Source of the DNA: JAGQNK01 sp964573155
Lineage (GTDB): Bacteria > Patescibacteriota > Saccharimonadia > Saccharimonadales > JAGQNK01
Direction: 5' to 3'
DNA: 6,032 nucleotides
Assembly (NCBI GenBank): GCA_964573155.1
Contig: CAZNIN010000030.1
Coordinates: forward strand, 1 to 6,032
Part shown: one piece after another, positions 1-4,242 of the stretch
Layout of the letters: each line of letters opens with the position of its first letter
Position numbering within the stretch: position 1 is the first letter of the stretch
Made by a program: the position numbers and the translations under genes
The notes under the pieces: generated by a model
Databases searched by the model: none
What the model saw: the letters and a program-made list of their open reading frames with translations, nothing else
What the model was told of the DNA's origin: nothing

Positions 1-216
1 TATATAGTACCTGCAATAAATGCGCTCTCAGGAGCTGTCGGCATAGTTGTGGTCATTATGATTATATGGGGTGGTATACAATACACCTCTGCCAGAGATA
101 ATCCTCAGCAAGCTGCGGCTGCCAAAGAGCATATCAGGAATGCCCTTTTTGCACTTGTTATATACATATTTACGGTTGCCTTCCTAAACTGGATTGTGCC
201 AGGAGGAGTATTTTAG
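1..216 (+). CDS. VirB2/TrbC-like pilin-type membrane protein, 5'-truncated
   Basis: An open frame runs from the first base to TAG at 214-216, giving 71 residues; the N-terminus lies outside the window. It encodes a hydrophobic helix ending in IMIIWGGIQYTSA, a polar loop (RDNPQQAAAAKEHIRNA) and a second helix (FALVIYIFTVAFLNWIV). This is the same helix / GG-turn / Ala-Lys loop / helix layout as the four genes that follow. Two-helix proteins of this kind are known as T4SS pilins (VirB2/TrbC type), inserted in the inner membrane and assembled into a pilus or secretion channel. Gene 2 begins one base after the stop and its ribosome binding site lies inside this gene, so the two are surely co-transcribed. 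No signal peptide or cysteines can be judged. The family is fairly sure; the exact role is inferred. Confidence 0.8.
   Translation, partial: YIVPAINALSGAVGIVVVIMIIWGGIQYTSARDNPQQAAAAKEHIRNALFALVIYIFTVAFLNWIVPGGVF
201..206 (+). promoter_or_regulatory. Shine-Dalgarno AGGAGG deciding the start of gene 2
   Basis: A perfect AGGAGG sits 11 nt before ATG 218-220, inside the 3' end of the preceding gene. It lies downstream of the alternative TTG at 194, so that longer start is ruled out and ATG 218 is fixed. It also implies coupled translation of genes 1 and 2. Confidence 0.85.
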
Positions 217-217
217 T

Positions 218-649
218 ATGCATAAGTTGTTTGCAATGTTGCTCATTATCAGCGGTATGCTTGGCGTAAGTACTGTTCTTGTGCCTAGTGTCGCGACTGC
301 GGCGACTGCGGCGGAATGCACAGGAAACGCATCGATTCCTATTTTGCCGAAGTGGTATAAATATATTCCCCATCATTTCGATGCCTCGACTAATTCTTGT
401 GTAGTTGATGCGCAGTTCCCGGAAAGTATTCCAGCTATCTTGCTTGCGATCTCTGAGATTTTGCTGAGAATTGCGGGCATCCTGGCCGTAATATTTGTGA
501 TTTACGGCGGCTTCCAGTATCTGACAAGCACCGGAGAACCGGATAAAGCCAAGGCTGGCCGAACGACTATTATAAATGCCCTGGTCGGGCTGATGATAGC
601 AATGCTCTCTACGGTTATTGTAAATCTTGTGGGAAGAAATATAGGATAG
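218..649 (+). CDS. VirB2/TrbC-like pilin-type membrane protein with signal peptide
   Basis: 143 residues from ATG 218, placed by the AGGAGG at 201-206. The first ~33 residues (MHKLFAMLLI... to ...VATAATAA) look like a cleavable Sec signal peptide. An exported segment of about 37 residues follows with two cysteines (C34, C61). Helix 1 spans ~71-97 and ends in VIYGGFQYLTS. The polar loop GEPDKAKAGRTT leads into helix 2 at ~118-138. Length and layout fit T4SS pilin-type subunits (VirB2/TrbC), which lose a signal peptide and sit in the membrane before assembly. It is gene 2 of the tandem array, 1 nt after gene 1 and 9 nt before gene 3. The two cysteines recur in genes 4 and 5 and may form a disulfide outside the membrane (inference). 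It could instead be a structural membrane component that is not part of a filament. Confidence 0.85.
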   Translation: MHKLFAMLLIISGMLGVSTVLVPSVATAATAAECTGNASIPILPKWYKYIPHHFDASTNSCVVDAQFPESIPAILLAISEILLRIAGILAVIFVIYGGFQYLTSTGEPDKAKAGRTTIINALVGLMIAMLSTVIVNLVGRNIG

Positions 650-658
650 GAACCGGCA

Positions 659-946
659 ATGAACAGATTTGCTCAGATCAGTAAAAGTGACCTAAAAGAC
701 CTAAACAGTCTGCCGACGAGTTTCGGAGAATCAAACATCGAAAAAGGTTTAATCATCGCCTTCGGTATAGCTGGTGGTATTGCGCTCATCGTGATTGCCT
801 ATGGTGGGCTCAAGTTTGTGCTCTCCCAGGGCAACCCTCAAGAGATAACCAAGGCGAAAAACACAGTAATCGATGGATTGATCGGTCTGGCGGTCATTGT
901 TGCATCAGGCGGCATAGTGGGTTTTGTGGTAACGGCATTGACATGA
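659..946 (+). CDS. VirB2/TrbC-like pilin-type membrane protein lacking a signal peptide
   Basis: 95 residues. The N-terminus (MNRFAQISKSDLKDLNSLP...) is polar, with no signal peptide and no cysteine, unlike genes 2, 4 and 5. Helix 1 (~29-50) ends in VIAYGGLKFVLSQG. The loop NPQEITKAKNTVIDG carries the array's A-K-N-T motif, and helix 2 spans ~73-92. AGGA at 648-651, 7 nt before the ATG and overlapping the upstream stop, is the likely ribosome binding site. The TGA stop at 944-946 overlaps the next ATG (943-945) as ATGA, so gene 4 is probably translated by coupling. The family is clear from the shared core. The short N-terminus suggests it inserts without processing or has a different place in the complex (inference). 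Confidence 0.83.
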   Translation: MNRFAQISKSDLKDLNSLPTSFGESNIEKGLIIAFGIAGGIALIVIAYGGLKFVLSQGNPQEITKAKNTVIDGLIGLAVIVASGGIVGFVVTALT

Positions 947-1467
947 AAAAGAAACTCTATTTACTTCTTTCGGGTATGGGTATGTTTGGACTTTTTGCAT
1001 TCTCCTCTCCGGCTTTTGCGGTCGATGTGCTCGAACCCGTTTGTCGTGACAACCCTGGTGCCGATGTGTGTCAGAGCAATACAAATCAGTCCACAGACTC
1101 AAACGCGATATACGGTCCCGACGGTGTTCTTACTAAAGTAGCTAACCTAATAGCTGTTGTGGTGGGTATTGCCTCAGTCATCATGATTATTATCAGTGGC
1201 TTTAAGTACATTACTTCGAGCGGTGANNNNNNNNNNNNNNNNNNNNNNNNNNNNNNNNNNNNNNNNNNNNNNNNNNNNNNNNNNNNNNNNNNNNNNNNNN
1301 NNNNNNNNNNNNNNNNNNNNNNNNNNGGCTTTAAGTACATTACTTCGAGCGGTGACTCCTCTAATATCCAGTCCGCCAAAAACACTATCTTGTATGCGAT
1401 TGTCGGTCTTGTGATTGTAGCAATGGCCCAAGCGATTACCGGCTTTGTTCTCGACAGAACCACCTAG
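943..1467 (+). CDS. VirB2/TrbC-like pilin-type protein, interrupted by an assembly gap
   Basis: The start overlaps the previous stop (ATGA). The left part encodes a signal peptide (MKKKLYLLLSG... ending SSPAFA, cleavage near residue 26), an exported segment with two cysteines eight residues apart (C34, C43), and helix 1 running to SGFKYITSSGD. Then come 100 N. The right part restarts at the same GFKYITSSGD and continues through the loop with AKNT, helix 2 (AIVGLVIVAMAQAITGFV) and the stop TAG. If the 29 duplicated bases and the Ns are collapsed (129 nt, exactly 43 codons), the frame is kept and the protein is 131 residues, close to gene 5 (141). Its core matches gene 5 at about 43 of 59 positions. 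The 43-codon insertion is therefore most likely an assembly artefact. The less likely alternative is two near-identical tandem pilin genes with the junction missing. Confidence 0.8.
   Translation: MKKKLYLLLSGMGMFGLFAFSSPAFAVDVLEPVCRDNPGADVCQSNTNQSTDSNAIYGPDGVLTKVANLIAVVVGIASVIMIIISGFKYITSSGXXXXXXXXXXXXXXXXXXXXXXXXXXXXXXXXXXGFKYITSSGDSSNIQSAKNTILYAIVGLVIVAMAQAITGFVLDRTT
1198..1226 (+). repeat. Left copy of a 29-nt direct repeat abutting the N gap
   Basis: These 29 bases, encoding GFKYITSSG and the start of D, end exactly where the Ns begin. They are identical to 1327-1355, which begin exactly where the Ns end. This looks like the overlapping tip of a contig, not a biological repeat. Confidence 0.9.
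1227..1326. other. Assembly gap of exactly 100 N
   Basis: One hundred undetermined bases, a customary placeholder for a gap of unknown size. It lies inside a gene, and both flanks carry the same 29 bases, so the true gap may be negative (the contigs overlap). Confidence 0.98.
1327..1355 (+). repeat. Right copy of the 29-nt direct repeat abutting the N gap
   Basis: Identical to 1198-1226, starting at the first base after the Ns. A related but not identical stretch in gene 5 encodes the same motif with synonymous and conservative changes, so the motif is family-typical, but the perfect identity here points to contig overlap. Confidence 0.9.
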
Positions 1468-1475
1468 TAAAGATC

Positions 1476-1505
1476 TTGTGGAACTCGAGGTAGGTATGGT
1501 ATAAG
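1476..1505 (+). promoter_or_regulatory. Candidate promoter for the fifth pilin gene
   Basis: A TTGTGG -35-like box (1476-1481), an 18-nt spacer, and a TATAAG -10-like box (1500-1505) preceded by TG one base upstream (extended -10). The start site would lie near 1512, leaving a short leader with AGAAAGGG (1523-1530) ten bases before ATG 1541. It sits in the only sizeable spacer of the pilin array, so gene 5 may be expressed at its own level. The -35 is weak. Confidence 0.4.
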
Positions 1506-1540
1506 TTAGGTCATAAGCATTTAGAAAGGGATAACGTAAA

Positions 1541-1966
1541 ATGATCAAAAAGTTAAAAACACTAATAATGAATCTCGGCATTTTTAGTCTGATGTTCGCG
1601 CCCGCATTTGTGCCTGTTGCTGTGCATGCCGCTGACACTCCTGATCCTACCGGAAGCCTATGTTCAGGAGCGAACGATCTTCAGTTTGGCGGAAGTGGCG
1701 ACTGTACAGAAACCGGTGAGGCACAAGAAACGGTGAACAACCTCGTTACGACTATAATCAACATTTTCTCGGTTATTGTCGGTATTGTCGCTGTCATCAT
1801 GATTATCTATGGCGGCTTCAAGTACATTACTTCTGGTGGTGATTCGGGCAATATTTCCGGCGCAAAGAACACGATTCTGTTCGCGATTGTCGGTCTGATT
1901 ATCGTTGCTATGGCTCAGATTATCGTTCGGTTTGTTCTTGCCCGTGCAACAAACAGTACAACGTAA
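1541..1966 (+). CDS. VirB2/TrbC-like pilin-type membrane protein with signal peptide
   Basis: 141 residues. Residues 1-30 (MIKKLKTLIMN... ending VAVHA) form a clear Sec signal peptide with likely cleavage before ADTP. The exported segment has two cysteines (C41, C55) 13 residues apart. Helix 1 (~70-91) ends in MIIYGGFKYITSGGD, the loop GNISGAKNTI follows, and helix 2 spans ~112-133. Start ATG 1541 is supported by AGAAAGGG ten bases upstream. This is the last of the five tandem paralogs and closest to gene 4, suggesting a fairly recent duplication. It has a candidate promoter before it and a strong terminator 24 nt after its stop. The role, by family, is a pilin or membrane subunit of a T4SS-like machine; the substrate and the rest of the complex are not visible here. 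Confidence 0.87.
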   Translation: MIKKLKTLIMNLGIFSLMFAPAFVPVAVHAADTPDPTGSLCSGANDLQFGGSGDCTETGEAQETVNNLVTTIINIFSVIVGIVAVIMIIYGGFKYITSGGDSGNISGAKNTILFAIVGLIIVAMAQIIVRFVLARATNSTT

Positions 1967-1989
1967 TACATAGAAAATTCTATATCTAC

Positions 1990-2025
1990 ACACGCCTTCC
2001 CTTCTTTCCGGGAAGGCGTGTTTTT
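1990..2025 (+). terminator. Rho-independent terminator ending the pilin array
   Basis: A perfect 11-bp GC-rich stem, CACGCCTTCCC (1991-2001) pairing with GGGAAGGCGTG (2010-2020). The stem extends to 12 bp with A1990-T2021, has an 8-nt loop, and is followed by TTTTT at 2021-2025. It lies 24 nt after the stop of the last pilin gene. Confidence 0.93.
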
Positions 2026-2068
2026 ATTGCACAATACTTATCAGACTTTTTTTGTGTTCTCATGTGAT

Positions 2069-2102
2069 AAAAAAACTACCCTAGATAACGGGTAGTTTTT
2101 TT
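2069..2102 (-). terminator. Terminator of hsp20, bidirectional in form
   Basis: ACTACCC (2075-2081) pairs with GGGTAGT (2090-2096) across an 8-nt loop. Seven A's on the left and seven T's on the right extend the pairing, so a U-run follows the stem on either strand. It lies 18 nt past the hsp20 stop on the - strand and would also back up the pilin terminator on the + strand. Confidence 0.88.
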
Positions 2103-2119
2103 ATCTGGCAATTTATTGG

Positions 2120-2602
2120 TTAAAGAACTTGAATCTTTTTGACTGTGTCCTGCTTTACTTTTGTAAAGCTGATAGTCAAGACGCCGTCTTTTAGTACAGC
2201 TTCGATCTCGTCCTCTTTCACTGGTACGGGCAATGCCAGGCTGCGCGAAAATTCGCCCCAGTAACATTCCTGGACGAAATAGTTCTCTACGTCGTCCTCG
2301 GTACCAGCTGACAACGTACCCCTGATGCTCAGTGTGTTGTCGGAAATGCTTACGTCAAGGTCGTGTTTGTTTACGCCCGCTGTTCGCGCCTTGACGACCA
2401 ATTTCTCTTTTGTTTCATACACATCAACGGCGAGCTGGCCAGGTACAGCTTCTTCTTCGTCCCACTCATCTGCGGGTGCGCTTGCTTGCGCCTGCGCACT
2501 CTGATCTTCAGTTGCTGTCATTGGCATGTCGTCGTCACCGAGAAAAGCAGCGGTCAACTCGTCTTCCATCAACAAATCTTCGTCACGGCTGCGTCTAGCC
2601 AT
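2120..2602 (-). CDS. hsp20: Small heat-shock protein, Hsp20/alpha-crystallin family
   Basis: 160 residues from ATG 2602-2600. A GTG 18 nt upstream is in frame but is part of the ribosome binding site, so it was rejected as the start. The first ~50 residues are acidic and probably disordered (EDELTAAFLGDDD..., DEWDEEEA). The alpha-crystallin domain spans ~55-148, with the conserved WGEFSRSLALPV at 115-126 and the hallmark A-x-L-x-x-G-V-L at 135-142. The protein ends in KKIQVL, an I-x-V motif of the kind that docks between dimers during oligomer assembly. Such proteins are cytosolic, ATP-independent chaperones that hold unfolding proteins. It is monocistronic, with its own promoter (2666-2694) and terminator (2069-2102). 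An inverted repeat in the promoter and a hairpin around the ribosome binding site hint at stress control. Confidence 0.95.
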   Translation of the reverse strand: MARRSRDEDLLMEDELTAAFLGDDDMPMTATEDQSAQAQASAPADEWDEEEAVPGQLAVDVYETKEKLVVKARTAGVNKHDLDVSISDNTLSIRGTLSAGTEDDVENYFVQECYWGEFSRSLALPVPVKEDEIEAVLKDGVLTISFTKVKQDTVKKIQVL

Positions 2603-2625
2603 AATAGTGTTACCCTCCACTAATA
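2602..2625 (-). promoter_or_regulatory. Hairpin around the hsp20 ribosome binding site, possible RNA thermometer
   Basis: In the transcript, TATTAGTG (2625-2618) can pair with CACTATTA (2609-2602), five contiguous pairs next to the loop, one mismatch, then two more. The eight-base loop is GAGGGTAA. The ribosome binding site lies in the loop and the A of the start codon closes the base. Leader structures that melt with heat are known for many small heat-shock genes. Here the site is looped rather than paired, so the function is only a suggestion. Confidence 0.35.
2613..2618 (-). promoter_or_regulatory. Shine-Dalgarno GGAGGG fixing the hsp20 start
   Basis: GGAGGG on the - strand sits 10 nt before ATG 2602-2600. 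The upstream in-frame GTG (2620-2618) overlaps it and cannot be the start. Confidence 0.85.
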
Positions 2626-2665
2626 CTTCTTTAGTTCAGTATATTTGCAATTTTTGTTGACTATA

Positions 2666-2694
2666 AGTATAGCTACATTGCTATAGGGGTGCAA
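2666..2694 (-). promoter_or_regulatory. Sigma-70-type promoter of hsp20
   Basis: TTGCAC (-35, 2694-2689), a 17-nt spacer, and TATACT (-10, 2671-2666), both boxes close to consensus. Transcription would start near 2659, giving a leader of about 56 nt. Confidence 0.7.
2668..2685. promoter_or_regulatory. Inverted repeat within the hsp20 promoter, candidate operator
   Basis: TATAGC (2668-2673) and GCTATA (2680-2685) are perfect inverted arms around a 6-nt centre. They cover part of the hsp20 spacer and enter its -10 box. A second small palindrome, CTATA-AG-TATAG (2661-2672), overlaps it. A dimeric repressor bound here would block hsp20. It does not match the CIRCE element, and no regulator gene is in the window. 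Confidence 0.4.
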
Positions 2695-2749
2695 CAGGCT
2701 TAAGGGTTATTTACAACAGTAATTAGCACAACAGCAAGGCTCTGAGATA

Positions 2750-2758
2750 TGTAATAAT
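2750..2758 (+). promoter_or_regulatory. Candidate extended -10 for comF, possibly leaderless
   Basis: TG, one base, then AATAAT (2753-2758) ends 8 nt before the comF ATG at 2767. Initiation about 7 nt past the box would put the mRNA 5' end at or near the start codon. There is no -35 and no ribosome binding site. An alternative + strand promoter is TTGACT (2657-2662) with TATAGG (2682-2687), but its spacer of 19 nt is long. Confidence 0.3.
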
Positions 2759-2766
2759 CAAAACTA

Positions 2767-3438
2767 ATGACATTCATCGAAAAGCTTCTGAATATCGTGG
2801 CGCCACACTACTGCATGACCTGCGGCGATGAAGGCTCTATCGTCTGCGCGTGGTGTCTGCCAGATTTTGCCACTCCCCTTCCCGAAAGGTGTTATGTATG
2901 CAAAAAAGCAACTCGCGAGAGCCGAGTTTGTAATATGTGTAGCCGAAAAAGTGCACTCCGACATGTTTGGGTAAGGGCTTCATATGACGGGCAGGTCAAG
3001 CAGCTCGTGCATGATTTCAAGTTTGAGCGCAAACAAGCTGCGGCCGAACCGGTGGCGGTGATGATGAAAGAAGCACTGCCATATTTGCCCGCGAACACGA
3101 TTGTGGCACATATCCCTACGGCGACTAATCGAGTGCGTCAGCGTGGCTACGATCATGCCGAGCTTATCGCCCGTGCTTTGGCACGGCAACTAGATCTTCA
3201 ACACGCGTCATTGTTATATCGCGTTACGCAAACCAGACAGGTCGGATCGAGAAGAGCTGAGAGAATTAAGCAGATGGAGCAAGCATTCACCTGTGCGTTT
3301 CCTCAAAAAGTAGCACAGAAGCATATTTTACTCGTCGATGATCTGACGACAACGGGCGCCACGCTCGAATCGGCTGCCCGCTGCCTAAAAAGTCAAGGCG
3401 CCAAGATAATTAACGCTGTCGTATTCGCCCAAAAATAG
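2767..3438 (+). CDS. comF: ComF family phosphoribosyltransferase-like protein
   Basis: 223 residues. The N-terminus has four CxxC pairs (C16/C19, C27/C30, C42/C45, C55/C58), enough for two zinc sites. ComF-typical stretches follow: LVHDFKFERK near 81-90, HIPTATNRVRQRGYDHAELI near 115-134, TRQVGSRRAERIKQM, and the PRPP-binding loop ILLVDDLTTTGAT at 187-199. Length and order fit the whole ComF family. In Bacillus and Haemophilus relatives ComF/ComFC is needed for DNA uptake, acting in the cytoplasm with the ComFA helicase; the reaction catalysed by the PRTase fold there is not settled. No other competence gene is in the window. The ATG lacks a clear ribosome binding site. The 3' end overlaps the convergent NUDIX gene by 29 bp. 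The family is sure; a competence role here is inferred. Confidence 0.93.
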   Translation: MTFIEKLLNIVAPHYCMTCGDEGSIVCAWCLPDFATPLPERCYVCKKATRESRVCNMCSRKSALRHVWVRASYDGQVKQLVHDFKFERKQAAAEPVAVMMKEALPYLPANTIVAHIPTATNRVRQRGYDHAELIARALARQLDLQHASLLYRVTQTRQVGSRRAERIKQMEQAFTCAFPQKVAQKHILLVDDLTTTGATLESAARCLKSQGAKIINAVVFAQK

Positions 3439-3916
3439 ATTTCTTTTTTGGTCGTGACTTCTGGGGTTCTAGATTGTCGAGTGCCTGTGCCTGTTCCGGA
3501 AAGCCATGCTTGAGCGCGTGCACAATAGCCTGCTGCAGTTGGGGGGTGCGGAATTGCAGGCGTTCGAACGCGGAGATATTGATCCACGCGAGCTTGTGTG
3601 TGTTTGCGGCAAGCTTATTCATAAAGCCTTCCTCTGAAGTTTCTTGAATTTGAGCAGTCTCGAACGGTGCCACCTCGCACAAATAAATATATTGTTGATT
3701 GTAAGGTGCTGCATGTGATTCCGTGAAAACCAGTCGTGACTTTATTACATCCAGCCCTGTTTCTTCTTTGACCTCGCGTACGAGGGCTTGCTCTGGGGTT
3801 TCTCCTTCGTTTTCTCTTCCGCCTACAAGCGTGAAATACTCACTGCCGTATTTGTTGCGGTGCATAACAAGGATATTTCCTTCGTTGATAATAATGGCTC
3901 GTGCGGCTCGTTTCAT
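3410..3916 (-). CDS. NUDIX hydrolase
   Basis: 168 residues. The full Nudix box G-x5-E-x7-R-E-V-x-E-E-x-G-L spans G33 to L55, with catalytic/metal-binding residues R47, E48, E51 and E52 all present. The fold begins at once (MKRAARAIIINEGNILVMHR). Such enzymes cleave a nucleoside diphosphate linked to some group X, using Mg2+; the substrate cannot be read from the sequence. After the fold (~130 onward) there is a basic tail (PQKSRPKKKSIFGRIRQR), whose last nine or so residues are encoded opposite the end of comF. The ribosome binding site is poor (only GAG near -5). No strong promoter lies directly upstream, so transcription may come from the tRNA-Ser promoter or from a weak AATAAT box (3961-3956). 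Confidence 0.93.
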   Translation of the reverse strand: MKRAARAIIINEGNILVMHRNKYGSEYFTLVGGRENEGETPEQALVREVKEETGLDVIKSRLVFTESHAAPYNQQYIYLCEVAPFETAQIQETSEEGFMNKLAANTHKLAWINISAFERLQFRTPQLQQAIVHALKHGFPEQAQALDNLEPQKSRPKKKSIFGRIRQR

Positions 3917-3939
3917 ACTCTAAGTCTTGTCGAAAAGTC

Positions 3940-3958
3940 TGGCGGAAGGGGTGGGATT
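3940..3958 (-). repeat. 19-nt copy of the tRNA-Ser 3' end
   Basis: These 19 bases are identical to 4091-4109, the T-loop end, acceptor 3' strand, discriminator and CCA of the tRNA-Ser gene, in the same orientation. The match stops abruptly at the T-loop, and no 5' half follows. A partial copy of a tRNA 3' end just downstream of the intact gene is the usual trace of site-specific integration, or the remains of a duplicated tRNA. Only 132 nt lie between the copies, so any element has gone. Confidence 0.75.
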
Positions 3959-4090
3959 ATTTCATATAGCTCCCTCCAGTCCTCGAAGTACACTTCTGCG
4001 GGCTTCAGTTACTATCGAACCCTTTTTGCTCTGCAAAAGTTTGGGTTCAAATCCCATTCCCAATTCTATAAGAAATTCTATATTTAATCT
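3959..4090. other. Gene-free spacer with hairpin between tRNA-Ser and its 3' copy
   Basis: No supported gene; frames crossing it are products of tRNA sequence. It contains a stacked hairpin at 4017-4048: outer arms GAACCC (4017-4022) and GGGTTC (4043-4048), inner arms TTTTGC (4024-4029) and GCAAAA (4033-4038) around the triloop TCT. It also has the palindrome GAAGT-AC-ACTTC near 3985-3996 and a 9-nt direct repeat AATTCTATA (4062-4070, 4074-4082). No U-run follows the hairpin, so it is not a standard terminator. A small RNA or decayed tRNA material is possible. Confidence 0.5.
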
Positions 4091-4180
4091 TGGCGGAAGG
4101 GGTGGGATTCGAACCCACGGTACCGTTGCCGGCACGACGGTTTTCAAGACCGTTTCCTTAAACCACTCGGACACCCTTCC
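4091..4180 (-). tRNA. tRNA-Ser (anticodon UGA)
   Basis: 90 nt, class II. The acceptor stem GGAAGGG/CCCTTCC is perfect. The D arm uses TCC/GGA. The anticodon stem ACGGT/ACCGT encloses loop CTTGAAA with anticodon TGA at 4146-4144, reading UCA and, by wobble, other UCN serine codons. The long variable arm GTGCCG/CGGTAC has a GCAA loop, as expected for serine. The T arm is GTGGG-TTCGAAT-CCCAC. The discriminator is G and CCA is encoded. A strong promoter lies just upstream (4205-4233). Confidence 0.97.
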
Positions 4181-4204
4181 CTAGTGTCGTTTTATAACCA
4201 CGCC

Positions 4205-4233
4205 ATTATACCAGCCACTACCTCTGTTGTCAC
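4205..4233 (-). promoter_or_regulatory. Strong promoter of tRNA-Ser
   Basis: GTGACA (-35, 4233-4228), a 17-nt spacer, and a perfect TATAAT (-10, 4210-4205) preceded by TG plus one base. Transcription would begin near 4198, about 17 nt before the mature 5' end. The promoter starts 10 nt past the stop of the upstream gene, so the tRNA is transcribed independently of it. Confidence 0.8.
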
Positions 4234-4242
4234 TATTGGATA

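Noticed and set aside
194..217. Upstream TTG start extending the second pilin by eight residues
   Set aside because: The AGGAGG at 201-206 lies inside this extension and points to ATG 218, which also begins a normal signal peptide.
1970..1984. Inverted repeat ATAGAA-AA-TTCTAT after the last pilin gene
   Set aside because: A/T-only short arms directly before a much stronger terminator; likely chance.
2603..2620. GTG start extending Hsp20 by six residues
   Set aside because: The GTG overlaps the GGAGGG ribosome binding site that serves ATG 2602-2600.
2723..2748. CIRCE-like heat-shock operator (TTAGCAC... half site) upstream of comF
   Set aside because: Only the first seven bases of one arm match; the second arm is absent, and it lies upstream of the hsp20 promoter's -35, not at its start site.
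4041..4057. T-arm-like stretch suggesting a + strand tRNA
   Set aside because: No matching acceptor 5' strand or D arm upstream, a mismatch in the T stem, and no proper anticodon arm.
3927..4184. Open frames on both strands across the tRNA-Ser gene (85 and 70 residues)
   Set aside because: They translate the tRNA itself (the + frame reads GGIRTHG... and KTVSLNHSD), a well-known source of false proteins; neither has a ribosome binding site.
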